DNA of 24,390 nucleotides from Ignavibacteriota bacterium. GTDB lineage: Bacteria; Bacteroidota; Ignavibacteria; Palsa-1295. The notes below the pieces were generated by a model. That model was given only the letters and a program-made list of their open reading frames with translations. It did not search any database and was not told where the DNA came from. Position 1 is the first letter of the stretch. Every line of letters begins with the position of its first letter. The stretch is from the NCBI GenBank assembly GCA_025357895.1, contig JANYLL010000269.1, forward strand, positions 1-24,390, written 5' to 3'. A program made the translations under genes and the position numbers. Shown one piece after another: positions 1 to 7,318 of this stretch.

Positions 1-1177
1 GGTCGCACGAGAAGATCTCGCCGTCGTCCTTCAGGCATTCGCTATCATCGGAGAGCGGCGCTTGGATATGTTCTTTCGGCCACAGACCGCAGACAACTTT
101 ATGGAATGTTTCATCGAGCGCTTTGCAAACATTCCAGTAAATACATTTTACTATTTTCTCCGAATTATTTTCGCGAATCTTTTTTATAATATCCGGATCA
201 GCAAGCAAGCCGCGCGCCATGCCGATAAGATCAGCGCGGTCATTTTGCAAAACTTCTTCGGCTAATTCAGGAGTAGAAATTTTTCCTGTTGCAATGACAG
301 GTGTATCATACCCATGTTTCCGAAGATTTTTTCGCGCCGCTTCTGCCATGTGCAGATTATATCCATCGGGATATTCAGCAGGCGGCATACAGCGATCACC
401 GGAATATCCGGTATAAGGATAAAGCACTTCGCCATCTTTATGAATCGCGTCTTCAAATTTTCCACCTGCAGAAAGTGAAATATAATCCACGCCTCCTTCA
501 GCCATACGCAAGGCGATCTCCGCAGATTCTTTCGCAGTATAGCCGCCTTTGATACACTCTTCGCCAAGAAAACGAACACCAATAGGAAAATCATCGCCGA
601 CCATTTTTCGGACTTCCTTGATGGCATTCAAAGGAACGCGCAATCTATTTTCTAAAGATTTTCCGCCGAATTCATCGGGACGTTTATTACGCTTGGATAG
701 AAAACTCGACATCGTATAGGCATGTGCCATGTGCAGTTCTACTCCGTCATATCCGCATTCACGGGCACGAAGAGCTGCTCTTCCGTATTGCTCGATGATG
801 AGTTTAATGTCATCGGGCGAAAGATCTTCTATCTTTTGCCGCCAGCCTGAACGCGCGATCTTTAGAAAATGAATGATCTGCGGAATGACTTTCGAATTAC
901 TTGTATCATGGACTTTCTTTGCAAGCTCCGTAAGCCCCGGTTTATATTCATCGGTGCAGATACGAAGCAGCGGACCGGATTTAGCTTCATGCACTGCCAT
1001 TGCCTCGACGACGATAAGACCCGTCTCACCTTTGGCAAAACGAACGTAGCGGTCAGTAATATCCTGATTAATGAAACCATCCTCGCCGGATAGGCGCGTC
1101 ACCATAGCCGGCACAACAAGCCGGTTCGGCAAGGATAAATTGCCGTTGGTATAAGGGGATAAGAGTTTATCGAACAT
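1..1177 (-). CDS. Old Yellow Enzyme-family NADH:flavin oxidoreductase, 3' end cut by window edge
   Basis: An open frame runs from ATG at 1177 to the window edge (392 codons, no stop seen). It begins MFDKLLSPY and reads as an FMN-binding TIM-barrel oxidoreductase of the OYE/2,4-dienoyl-CoA reductase group. The N-terminal part has NLSLPNRLVVPAMVTRLS. Around residues 165-200 it has GYDGVELHMAHAY followed by FLSKRNKRPDEFGG and SLENRLR, the usual substrate/FMN region with a His pair. Later come ATGKIS and DLIGMARGLLADPD, the phosphate-binding end of the barrel. A Cys-containing stretch follows (C345, C351, C363), where larger members bind a 4Fe-4S cluster; the expected middle Cys is Trp348 here. 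Members of this group reduce C=C bonds of enones or enoyl-CoAs using NAD(P)H; the substrate cannot be told. It is divergent from the next gene with only 30 bp between starts. Family assignment is confident, specificity is not. Confidence 0.88.
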   Translation of the reverse strand, partial: MFDKLLSPYTNGNLSLPNRLVVPAMVTRLSGEDGFINQDITDRYVRFAKGETGLIVVEAMAVHEAKSGPLLRICTDEYKPGLTELAKKVHDTSNSKVIPQIIHFLKIARSGWRQKIEDLSPDDIKLIIEQYGRAALRARECGYDGVELHMAHAYTMSSFLSKRNKRPDEFGGKSLENRLRVPLNAIKEVRKMVGDDFPIGVRFLGEECIKGGYTAKESAEIALRMAEGGVDYISLSAGGKFEDAIHKDGEVLYPYTGYSGDRCMPPAEYPDGYNLHMAEAARKNLRKHGYDTPVIATGKISTPELAEEVLQNDRADLIGMARGLLADPDIIKKIRENNSEKIVKCIYWNVCKALDETFHKVVCGLWPKEHIQAPLSDDSECLKDDGEIFSCD

Positions 1178-1207
1178 TGCGGATAGGGGAACACTTTTTC
1201 CGGACTT

Positions 1208-1666
1208 ATGTTTGCAATGGATATAAGTAATAATGTTTTGAACGGCAGATTTATTTTATTTTTCCCACTTTTTATTCTCCTTTTCTCTACAGAAAATTTG
1301 GATGCTCATGACTGTTTGCCTCCGGGTAGTCCTAAGGAAGAACTGAAACAAGCTGATTGCGTATTTATCGGAAAAGTTATTCGGCATGAGTTCGTAGACC
1401 CTCGGGATACCATTGATAAAATCCGATATTATTTTGATGTTAGCCGAATGTGGAAGGGTGAAAAGAAAAAAATAATCACTGTAACCGCTTCACGTTATGC
1501 TGAATGCGGTATGTGGTTCCAAGACGGAATGGAATACCTTGTCTATGGAAATAAATTGCGGTGGTCGCAAGACACTACTCTATGGACCGGTTTTGGTCGT
1601 TCATCGCCACTTGCAAACGCGCAAATAGATTTGAAACAACTTGGTGCAGGTGAAGAAATAAAATAG
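1208..1666 (+). CDS. Small secreted NTR/TIMP-like protein
   Basis: 152 codons, start ATG 1208; an in-frame ATG at 1217 is an equally possible start. A hydrophobic stretch (about residues 13-27, FILFFPLFILLF) followed by LDAHDC looks like a signal peptide, so the protein is probably exported. The mature part follows the pattern of bacterial NTR/TIMP-like domain proteins: a Cys near the new N-terminus, ADCVFIGKVI, a V-x-x-MWKGEKK strand, ECGMWFQDGMEYLVYG, a threonine-rich middle and a C-terminal SSPLANAQIDLKQLG. Cysteines at HDC, ADC and AEC could form disulfides. It ends at the hairpin 1685-1714. The molecular role of such bacterial domains is not established, so I give no function. The family call rests on pattern memory only. 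Confidence 0.72.
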   Translation: MFAMDISNNVLNGRFILFFPLFILLFSTENLDAHDCLPPGSPKEELKQADCVFIGKVIRHEFVDPRDTIDKIRYYFDVSRMWKGEKKKIITVTASRYAECGMWFQDGMEYLVYGNKLRWSQDTTLWTGFGRSSPLANAQIDLKQLGAGEEIK

Positions 1667-1684
1667 ATTCTTAGTTAGTAAGAT

Positions 1685-1714
1685 AAAAGCTCCGTTCACT
1701 AGAACGGAGCTTTT
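1685..1714. terminator. Bidirectional intrinsic terminator
   Basis: A perfect 13-bp stem (AAAAGCTCCGTTC, loop ACTA, GAACGGAGCTTTT) lies between the convergent genes ending at 1666 (+) and 1742 (-). It has an A-run on the left and a T-run on the right, so it can work in both directions. Confidence 0.88.
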
Positions 1715-1741
1715 CCATAATTAATATTTCCTAATTCGTAA

Positions 1742-2425
1742 TTACATCGCGCATTCAATATGATTTTCGCGCACAACTCCGCTCAGCATATCATAGTATG
1801 CCTTTGCAGCAGTCGTTGCAGCGGCGATAGCTGATTCTTCATCGGCAGTTGAAGTGATGAGCGAAGCAAGCATATCGCGCTCGGATTGACGGTGAAGCTG
1901 ATCGGCTTCTTCATGAACGCGGAAGAAAGCAAGTCCGTCATTTGTTGTGATACCATAAAATTTGGTCAGCCCTTCGATCTTTGTACGTGATACTTCAGGA
2001 ATCTGTGATTCATACCCATAAAGCGCAGCTACCCCTTCGAGCGTCGGATGGTTGCGCGTCATATCGGTGAACGTTGCTGTCATTGCTGCAGTCTCTTTAT
2101 ACGGAGCAGCAATGCGAACATCATTGCGGTCGCATCCAAGCGATTCAGCAAAGCGCAGCCAAAGTTCAGGATGATTCATTTCGCCTTGTTCTTCTTCTAC
2201 GATGTTCAGAAGAAGCTGCTGGCGGATAGCAATGTCATCGGTATTGGCATGAACATTCGAAACATAGCGCGGGAAATTGCGCTCGAAGTGATAATATTGC
2301 TTAGCATATTCCTGCAACTGAGCATTGGTCAGCGTCCCGGCATTCCAAGCCTGATAGAACGGATGGTCAAGCACTTTATACTGTGCAACAGCAGCATCAA
2401 GACGTGTAAGAAAATTGGTTGTCAT
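1742..2425 (-). CDS. CADD/PqqC-like haem-oxygenase-fold protein, probable self-sacrificing p-aminobenzoate synthase
   Basis: 227 residues, ATG 2425, stop TAA 1744-1742. It is an all-helical PqqC/TenA-fold protein of the CADD type (Chlamydia protein associating with death domains; 'putative folate metabolism' family), close to the usual length of about 230. From memory of the Chlamydia trachomatis protein, metal ligands are E81, H88, E142, H174, D178, H181, with Y27, Y43 and K152 needed for activity. With a constant offset of three these become E78, H85, E139, H171, D175, H178, Y24, Y40 and K149 here, and all are present (HPFYQAW, QEYAKQ, EEEQGEMNH, YGYES, TKIEG, VHEEADQLH). Known members make p-aminobenzoate for folate by oxidatively excising one of their own tyrosines with a dinuclear metal site and O2. 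It stands alone, with no folate gene beside it in the window. A different amine oxidase role is possible. Confidence 0.85.
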   Translation of the reverse strand: MTTNFLTRLDAAVAQYKVLDHPFYQAWNAGTLTNAQLQEYAKQYYHFERNFPRYVSNVHANTDDIAIRQQLLLNIVEEEQGEMNHPELWLRFAESLGCDRNDVRIAAPYKETAAMTATFTDMTRNHPTLEGVAALYGYESQIPEVSRTKIEGLTKFYGITTNDGLAFFRVHEEADQLHRQSERDMLASLITSTADEESAIAAATTAAKAYYDMLSGVVRENHIECAM

Positions 2426-2481
2426 GGCGTTATATTAAGAGTGGTTTAATTACTTCATACAAAAATACGAAAAGAAAATTG

Positions 2482-2602
2482 TCTGAACCAGGATTTGGGG
2501 AGATTATTGGATTAAGAAGATTGGGAAACTCAATCGTACTTGCAGTCTCTAAAAAAAGATTTTCTCATCTTAATCTTATAATCCTCCGAAATCCAGGTTC
2601 AT
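2482..2602. repeat. Inverted-repeat element with TCTGAACC ends
   Basis: The left arm (2484-2520, TGAACCAGGATTTGGGGAG then a GGATTAAGA tract) is matched by an imperfect reverse complement at about 2566-2602 (ending CCGAAATCCAGGTTCA). The spacer is about 45 bp. It fills most of the gap between the CADD-like gene and the end of the S9 peptidase gene. The first 17 bp of the left arm recur at 7149-7165. It carries no gene and is probably a non-autonomous dispersed element. Confidence 0.75.
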
Positions 2603-2606
2603 ACAA

Positions 2607-4424
2607 CTAATTCAGATGTTTCTCTAAAAATTTCTCCATCGCCTCATATGCTTCAAATCTGTTCTCTTCATTGTGGAAACCATGCCCTTCGTTTTCTTTG
2701 ACAAGATAGGGCACATCTATTCCGCGCTTTTTTAGCGCTTCGACGATCTGGTTGGATTCTTCGATATTTACACGCGGATCCTTTGCGCCCTGAATGACAA
2801 GGAGCGGCGATTTGATTTGATCCACATGAAACACCGGCGATGCAGCTGTCATTAACTCTTTATCTTTTTCAGGGTCCCCCACCATTTCGTACATTGTTTC
2901 TAAAAACGGTTTCCAATACGGAGGAATCGTTTTCATGAATGTAAAGAGATTCGAAACACCGACATAATCAATACCACAGGCATAAAGATCTGGTGTGAAT
3001 GTCATCCCTGCAAGCGTGCAATACCCGCCGTAACTTCCTCCATAAATGCCAATTCGTTTGGGATCGGCAATGCCCTGGTCGATGATCCATTTCACTCCAT
3101 CGGATACATCGTCCTGCATTTTCTTGCCCCATTGCTTGAACGATGCTTCCCAAAATTTTCTGCCATATCCTGTCGAGCCGCGGAAATTTACTTGCAGGAC
3201 TGCATATCCGCGATTGGCAAATAGCTGAACTTCGGGATTATATCCCCATAGATCGCGATGCCAGGGTCCGCCGTGAGGATTGATGACAACCGGAAGGTTC
3301 TTCGGATCTTTGCCCTTCGGCAGAGTAAGATAACCATTGATCTTCAGACCGTCGCGTGATGTATAAGAGATGGGCTTCATCTCGCACAGATCATTTTCAT
3401 TGAGCCATGGGCTTATATCGGCAAGCTTCGTGAGTTTATTCACTTCGACTTCATAAACATAAAACGATCCGAGCGAACGGTCGCTAAAAGTACGAACGGT
3501 ATAGATATTTTCGTTCTTATTTTCACTTGTCAGGATGATCTCATAATTCGGAAGTTTGGATTGCAAGCTGGTGAAAATATCTTCCGTATGCTGATCCAAA
3601 AATTTCCTCTGGCGCTTCCATGTCGTATAATTGATCGACGTAAGCACCTTTCGTTTTTTGGAGAAATTGAGATCGGTGATATCAACTTCCGGATGTTCGA
3701 AGATCGTCTCCAATTCTTTTCCGTTTGCAATATCATATTTTATGATCGCGCCTTTATCACGACCGATATTGCTTGAAGCATAGAGATATTTATTATCGAA
3801 CGTAAAAAATAATGGGCTGACGGATTCCTTAAAATTAGTCGTAAGGATCGTTCTAAATGGATCTTTTTCATTCTCGCGATAGAGTAATGAGGTATTAACT
3901 CCATCGGTTGTCGATGCAACGCGGATATTGCCGTCATGATCGGTAACCCATCCGATGATATTGCCGGGATTTTCTGCAGCGAGTTTCATTTCGCCGGATT
4001 TCACATTGATCTTATAAACATCGAAAATTTCCTTGTTACGTTTATTGATGCCAATCAGCATTTCATCGGGATGCTCTTCGAGATCGTCAACAACTTGCAC
4101 AGTAACACTATCGAACGGAGTCAGGTCTTTGAGATTCTCTCCATGAAGATCGACGGAAAAAAGATGGAAATTTTCATCGCCGCCGAAATCTTTCAGATAA
4201 ATAATTCGGTCATTTGACTTCCAGAAATATCCTGCAAGGTCGCGGCCTGTTTCGCTTGTGATACGTTTCGCTTCGCCGCCAGCGCGCGGCATGACGAAGA
4301 CATTCAGCCGCCGTTCGTACGGAGCTAAATAGGATATCCATTTGCCGTCTGGTGAAATTTGGTATCCGGTTTTTTCAGGGTTCTTAAAAAAATCGCGTAA
4401 AGGAATTTTTGGTGCTAAAGCCAT
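2607..4424 (-). CDS. S9 family serine peptidase (prolyl oligopeptidase / acylaminoacyl-peptidase type)
   Basis: 605 codons from ATG 4424 to TAG 2609. Residues 20-340 form a beta-propeller with YQISPDGKWISY and similar blade strands; residues 350-605 are an alpha/beta hydrolase. The catalytic triad is visible: Ser464 in YGGSYGG, Asp549 in GAKDPR and His581 in EGHGF. An INPHGGPW oxyanion region (381-388) precedes it. Such enzymes hydrolyse short peptides, usually in the periplasm in this phylum. The frame stays open for 23 codons upstream of ATG 4424 and encodes a typical signal peptide ending ALA at residues 2-4, but that stretch holds no ATG, GTG or TTG. The true start may therefore be CTG at 4484 or 4475. 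The preceding gene cinA ends in a terminator, so this gene is probably transcribed separately. Confidence 0.93.
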   Translation of the reverse strand: MALAPKIPLRDFFKNPEKTGYQISPDGKWISYLAPYERRLNVFVMPRAGGEAKRITSETGRDLAGYFWKSNDRIIYLKDFGGDENFHLFSVDLHGENLKDLTPFDSVTVQVVDDLEEHPDEMLIGINKRNKEIFDVYKINVKSGEMKLAAENPGNIIGWVTDHDGNIRVASTTDGVNTSLLYRENEKDPFRTILTTNFKESVSPLFFTFDNKYLYASSNIGRDKGAIIKYDIANGKELETIFEHPEVDITDLNFSKKRKVLTSINYTTWKRQRKFLDQHTEDIFTSLQSKLPNYEIILTSENKNENIYTVRTFSDRSLGSFYVYEVEVNKLTKLADISPWLNENDLCEMKPISYTSRDGLKINGYLTLPKGKDPKNLPVVINPHGGPWHRDLWGYNPEVQLFANRGYAVLQVNFRGSTGYGRKFWEASFKQWGKKMQDDVSDGVKWIIDQGIADPKRIGIYGGSYGGYCTLAGMTFTPDLYACGIDYVGVSNLFTFMKTIPPYWKPFLETMYEMVGDPEKDKELMTAASPVFHVDQIKSPLLVIQGAKDPRVNIEESNQIVEALKKRGIDVPYLVKENEGHGFHNEENRFEAYEAMEKFLEKHLN

Positions 4425-4493
4425 AGATGTCGTTGCCTGTATGATTATAAAGAAAAATAGCGGGGTACGTAACAGTATTTTCAGGGTTTTGAG
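4425..4493 (-). other. In-frame signal-peptide extension of the S9 peptidase lacking a canonical start
   Basis: Between the in-frame TGA at 4496-4494 and ATG 4424 the frame reads LKTLKILLRTPLFFFIII then QATTS and runs into MALAPK. It has basic residues, then a hydrophobic core, then an A-x-A type cleavage site, as in a Sec signal peptide. The candidate starts are CTG at 4484 or 4475 (both followed by a good n-region) or ATA. No Shine-Dalgarno site was seen. Confidence 0.6.
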
Positions 4494-4508
4494 TCACGGA
4501 AAATGAAT

Positions 4509-4541
4509 AAAGAAAAAATTGGGCGGACTAAGAGTCCGCCC
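4509..4541 (-). terminator. Intrinsic terminator of cinA, overlapping its stop codon
   Basis: On the minus strand GGGCGGACT (4541-4533), loop CTT, AGTCCGCCC (4529-4521) is followed by AATTTTTTCTTT. The stem is 9 bp and GC-rich, with a U-tract. The cinA stop codon TAG (4530-4528) lies in the loop and descending arm, so the last codons of cinA form the ascending arm. Confidence 0.85.
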
Positions 4542-5802
4542 CACTATTTTTCTCTAACAATCTCCTCCTTACCATCTCCAATGCCAAATCTGCACTGCGC
4601 TCTCTGATAATATTTCGTTCGTTTCCAAATTGAAAACATTTTGCCATTGTTGGTTTGTCCTTTTCTGCCAGGGCGATCCATACCATTCCTACAGGTTTGC
4701 GTTTTGAACCACCATCGGGTCCTGCAATGCCGGTGATTGCAAGTGAAAATCTTGTTCCGAATTTTTCGCGAACGCCTTCTGCCATCGCCTTAGCACATTC
4801 GGCACTTACTGCACCATATCTTTTCAGAATTTCTGCCCCAACTCCTAATTCACTTTTTTTTATTTGATCATGATAACTTATTATACCACCCGGAAACACT
4901 TTGCTTAATCCTGCCACTTCAGTTAACTTCGATGAAAGCAATCCGCCTGTACAACTTTCTGCTGTTGAGATATGAGCGTTGACTTTGTGAAGAAGTCTTA
5001 CGACAACTTGTGCTAATGTATCATCGTCTTTTCCATAAATATATTGTTGCGCTTTCGAACGGATATGTTTTTCAATTCGATCAGCGATCTTTTTTGTACC
5101 AACATTTGTCTCTGCTCTAACAGAAATACGTAACCTTACCCCAGAAGTCTTAGGCAAGTATGCAAGGGTGGCACCTTTCGCTAAAAAATCCTTTACATTG
5201 CCAATCTTTTCAGCAAGAGTAGATTCACCAATTCCGACTGTAAGCAGCGTTCTGTGAATTATAGCCTCACCAAGTTTCTTTTTATGAAGTTTCTGAAGTT
5301 CGGGTAATACGCATTTACTCATCAACCAATTCATCTCATGCGGAACGCCGGGAAGAATGATGAATGTCTTCCCTTTTTCATGGTAAAGTAATCCCGGAGC
5401 TGTGCCTCTATCATTGCGAAGCGCGATGAATCCTTCCGGAATCATTGCCTGACCAACATTAACTTCCGGCATTTTTGTAATTCCAAAAGACCTAAATCTT
5501 GCACGAACATGTGCTAATGTCTTTTTATCAAGAACGAGTTTTTTCTTAAAAAATTTTGCGACAACATGTTTGGAAATATCATCGTGTGTTGGACCTAAAC
5601 CGCCTGTTGCAATGACGACGTCATTTTTTTTCCAGGCTTCTTTCATTGCCCGAAGAATTTCTTTTTCGTTATCACCTATAGTAGTAACACGTGAAACACC
5701 AATGCCGATAGCATTCAATTGCTTGGAAATCGCAGAGGCATTGGTATTGATAACTTGTCCGATGAGAAGTTCATCGCCGATCGATAGAATTTCTGCTTGC
5801 AT
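4528..5802 (-). CDS. cinA: CinA-family protein: molybdopterin-binding-like domain plus nicotinamide-nucleotide amidase
   Basis: 424 residues, ATG 5802, a standard full-length two-domain CinA. Residues 1-170 are the MoaB/MogA-like (COG1058) domain with LSIGDELLIGQVINTN, ATGGLGPTHDD (66-75) and ILPGVPHEM (149-157). Residues 180-255 are a linking alpha/beta domain. Residues 262-415 are the PncC amidase domain (COG1546) with STAESCTGG (279-287), PGGIISY (305-311) and ITGIAGPDGG (357-365). The C-terminal domain deamidates NMN to nicotinate mononucleotide in pyridine-nucleotide salvage; the N-terminal domain in several homologues hydrolyses ADP-ribose or related dinucleotides. It is cytoplasmic. 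The start is supported by the conserved EILSIGDELL opening. A palindromic repeat lies 20 bp upstream of the start. The 'competence/damage-inducible' name does not show that either applies here. Confidence 0.95.
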   Translation of the reverse strand: MQAEILSIGDELLIGQVINTNASAISKQLNAIGIGVSRVTTIGDNEKEILRAMKEAWKKNDVVIATGGLGPTHDDISKHVVAKFFKKKLVLDKKTLAHVRARFRSFGITKMPEVNVGQAMIPEGFIALRNDRGTAPGLLYHEKGKTFIILPGVPHEMNWLMSKCVLPELQKLHKKKLGEAIIHRTLLTVGIGESTLAEKIGNVKDFLAKGATLAYLPKTSGVRLRISVRAETNVGTKKIADRIEKHIRSKAQQYIYGKDDDTLAQVVVRLLHKVNAHISTAESCTGGLLSSKLTEVAGLSKVFPGGIISYHDQIKKSELGVGAEILKRYGAVSAECAKAMAEGVREKFGTRFSLAITGIAGPDGGSKRKPVGMVWIALAEKDKPTMAKCFQFGNERNIIRERSADLALEMVRRRLLEKNSGADS

Positions 5803-5821
5803 GAATAAATGGAGTTTTAAT

Positions 5822-5895
5822 GGTAGGCGCCGGCTTTAGCCTGCGAGCGCGGTTCATGATGAAACATTCTCGCGAGCTAAAGCCCAGCGCCTACC
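5822..5895. repeat. REP-like palindromic repeat, copy 1
   Basis: It begins GGTAGGCGCCGGCTTTAGCC and ends with the imperfect reverse complement GCTAAAGCCCAGCGCCTACC. Each arm contains a smaller palindrome around GGCTTTAGCC. The same layout, with a shared GATGAAA centre, recurs at 22555-22627. It sits between the pgpA stop (5900) and the cinA start (5802), so it would form a hairpin in any pgpA-cinA transcript. Confidence 0.85.
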
Positions 5896-5899
5896 GGCA

Positions 5900-6439
5900 C
5901 TATAATAAATATGATCTAATCACCCATGTCGCCAGATGCGCACAGATATTAGCATACACACCCGCTGCGACATCATCGAGCATGACGCTTGTTCCCCCAA
6001 AACGGTTTTCGAAAATAGATGCTGGATAAAGTTTGATAATATCAAAAAAGCGAAAGAAGAGAAATGCGGCAACAATAAAAATAGGGTCGCCGATATACCA
6101 CAACGAAAATAGCGCAGTCCACTGCCCAAGCACTTCATCGATGACGACAATACCGGGATCGTGCTCGCCCATCTTAAGTTCGATCACGTCGGTTGCTACT
6201 GTTCCGGCAACAAAGATAATGATCGAAAATCCAAGAAGCGCCCAGTTGTTTTGCAGCAGCGGGAGGAAGTAATAAAGAATCGCTCCTGCTGCACTCCCGA
6301 CAGTACCGGATGCAAACGGAGAAAGTCCTAAAAATCCGAATGTGCCGATAAATATCGCCCACATCGGCACGTGCTTGAAGGTGACAGTCGGAACTGCCCA
6401 TAAGCGTGAACGTGCCTTTGCAATGGGATCGAATGCCAT
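5900..6439 (-). CDS. pgpA: Phosphatidylglycerophosphatase A
   Basis: 179 residues, ATG 6439. Membrane phosphatase that removes the terminal phosphate of phosphatidylglycerol phosphate to give phosphatidylglycerol. The PgpA signatures are in order: GLSPFASGTVGS (38-49), the acidic HDPGIVVIDEVLG block (93-105), FRFFDIIKLYP (129-139; most members have KP where this has KL) and VMLDDVAAG (152-160). Three or four hydrophobic segments are visible (about 28-60, 66-84, 108-130 and the C-terminus). It starts 9 bp after the pgsA stop on the same strand, so the two successive enzymes of the pathway are almost certainly cotranscribed. Confidence is high because motifs and neighbour agree. Confidence 0.93.
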   Translation of the reverse strand: MAFDPIAKARSRLWAVPTVTFKHVPMWAIFIGTFGFLGLSPFASGTVGSAAGAILYYFLPLLQNNWALLGFSIIIFVAGTVATDVIELKMGEHDPGIVVIDEVLGQWTALFSLWYIGDPIFIVAAFLFFRFFDIIKLYPASIFENRFGGTSVMLDDVAAGVYANICAHLATWVIRSYLL

Positions 6440-6448
6440 ACCGGGGAA

Positions 6449-7069
6449 TTAAGAAAGTTCTTGCGGAGAGCGTTTGAAAACATAGCGGCGGAATACCAGA
6501 TTGAATACATGAGCATTCTCATAGGTATACTGGATCGATGTCAGAAGCGTCAGTATTGCAATTGCGAATATTGACCAGTAGAGAATGTTCTGTTGGATCA
6601 TTGCCGCTCCGTATTGAATTGCCGAAACACCAAATGTTCCGCTAGTCATCATTATACCCACAAGCACATAACAGATGAATACCATCTGGAAAAAGGTTTT
6701 ATATTTTGCAAGCGAACTTGTTTTGATCGGCTGATCGATCGAACTTGCAAGCACGCGGAAAAGCGTGGCATAAATATCGCGTGCGATAATGATAGCAACC
6801 GTCCATTCAGGAATAAGCCCTCGTGATGCGAAAGCGATAAAGGCAGCGCTCGTTAAAAATTTATCGGCAAGAGGATCTAAGAAAGCACCCAGCGGAGTCG
6901 CTAATTTCCAAAGCCTTGCGAAGTAACCGTCATACCAATCTGAAAGAGCAGCAACTCCAAACACAACAGCCGCCCATAGATAAGGCGTCGGCTCCATAAC
7001 TGCAAAGAGCACGAAAAATACCGGCGCAAGCAGTATTCGTAAAACTGTTAACTGTGTCGGAAAGCTCAC
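6449..7069 (-). CDS. pgsA: CDP-diacylglycerol--glycerol-3-phosphate 3-phosphatidyltransferase
   Basis: 206 residues starting at GTG 7069, which directly precedes SFPTQLTVLRI, the family's usual N-terminus. The CDP-alcohol phosphatidyltransferase motif is complete: D44-x2-D47-G-x2-A51-R52-x8-G61-x3-D65-x3-D69 (SDWYDGYFAR, then GAFLDPLADK). The Asp residues bind the divalent metal and the CDP group. The rest is hydrophobic with several transmembrane helices. The enzyme joins CDP-diacylglycerol and glycerol-3-phosphate to phosphatidylglycerol phosphate in the inner membrane; its product is the substrate of pgpA, 9 bp downstream. Phosphatidylserine or cardiolipin synthases share the motif, but the pgpA neighbour and N-terminal LTxLRI favour PgsA. 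Confidence 0.93.
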   Translation of the reverse strand: MSFPTQLTVLRILLAPVFFVLFAVMEPTPYLWAAVVFGVAALSDWYDGYFARLWKLATPLGAFLDPLADKFLTSAAFIAFASRGLIPEWTVAIIIARDIYATLFRVLASSIDQPIKTSSLAKYKTFFQMVFICYVLVGIMMTSGTFGVSAIQYGAAMIQQNILYWSIFAIAILTLLTSIQYTYENAHVFNLVFRRYVFKRSPQELS

Positions 7070-7148
7070 CTATAGAGACAAAGTATGGCAAATGCCTTAG
7101 TACAAAAATAACACTTTGGAAGTAGAACAGGAAGGAATGCGAAATAAT

Positions 7149-7182
7149 TGTCTGAACCTGGATTTATAGGATTTACAGAATG
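7149..7182 (+). repeat. Half copy of the TGTCTGAACC inverted-repeat element
   Basis: TGTCTGAACCTGGATTT followed by an AT-rich GGATTTACAG tract matches the left arm of the element at 2482-2602. I found no right arm nearby. A different repeat begins 19 bp further on (7201), so this is a truncated or solo arm. Confidence 0.6.
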
Positions 7183-7200
7183 AGTACTAATAATCAATTC

Positions 7201-7309
7201 TGCCATTGTGAGAAAATCGCGAAGCGATGACGAAGCAATCCCTTGAGATTTGAAGCCCTCTCGCTTTCTTATCACCTCAGAGGATTGCTTCGCTACGCTC
7301 GCAATGACA
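7201..7309. repeat. TGTCATTGCGAG-type inverted-repeat element, copy 1
   Basis: It begins TGCCATTGTGAG and ends CTCGCAATGACA. Internal complementary blocks are GAAGCAATCCCTTGAG against CTCAGAGGATTGCTTC. It is 109 bp long and has the same design as 12716-12836 and 22756-22867. Short open frames over it are translation artefacts of the repeat (for example the string DCFATLAMT, which I recall in many spurious database proteins). It lies in the 249-bp gap between pgsA and the desaturase; that gap holds only this and the half-element. Confidence 0.85.
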
Positions 7310-7318
7310 TACCTATAC

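Noticed and set aside
262..627. 121-codon minus-strand open frame
   Set aside because: It is another reading frame of the OYE-family gene, whose own frame carries all the family motifs.
2419..2610. 63-codon plus-strand open frame between the CADD-like gene and the S9 gene
   Set aside because: It lies within the inverted-repeat element and antisense to gene ends, with no protein-like features.
7066..7275. 69-codon minus-strand open frame before pgsA
   Set aside because: It runs across the half-element and the TGTCATTGCGAG-type repeat and has no domain; its reading is a repeat artefact.
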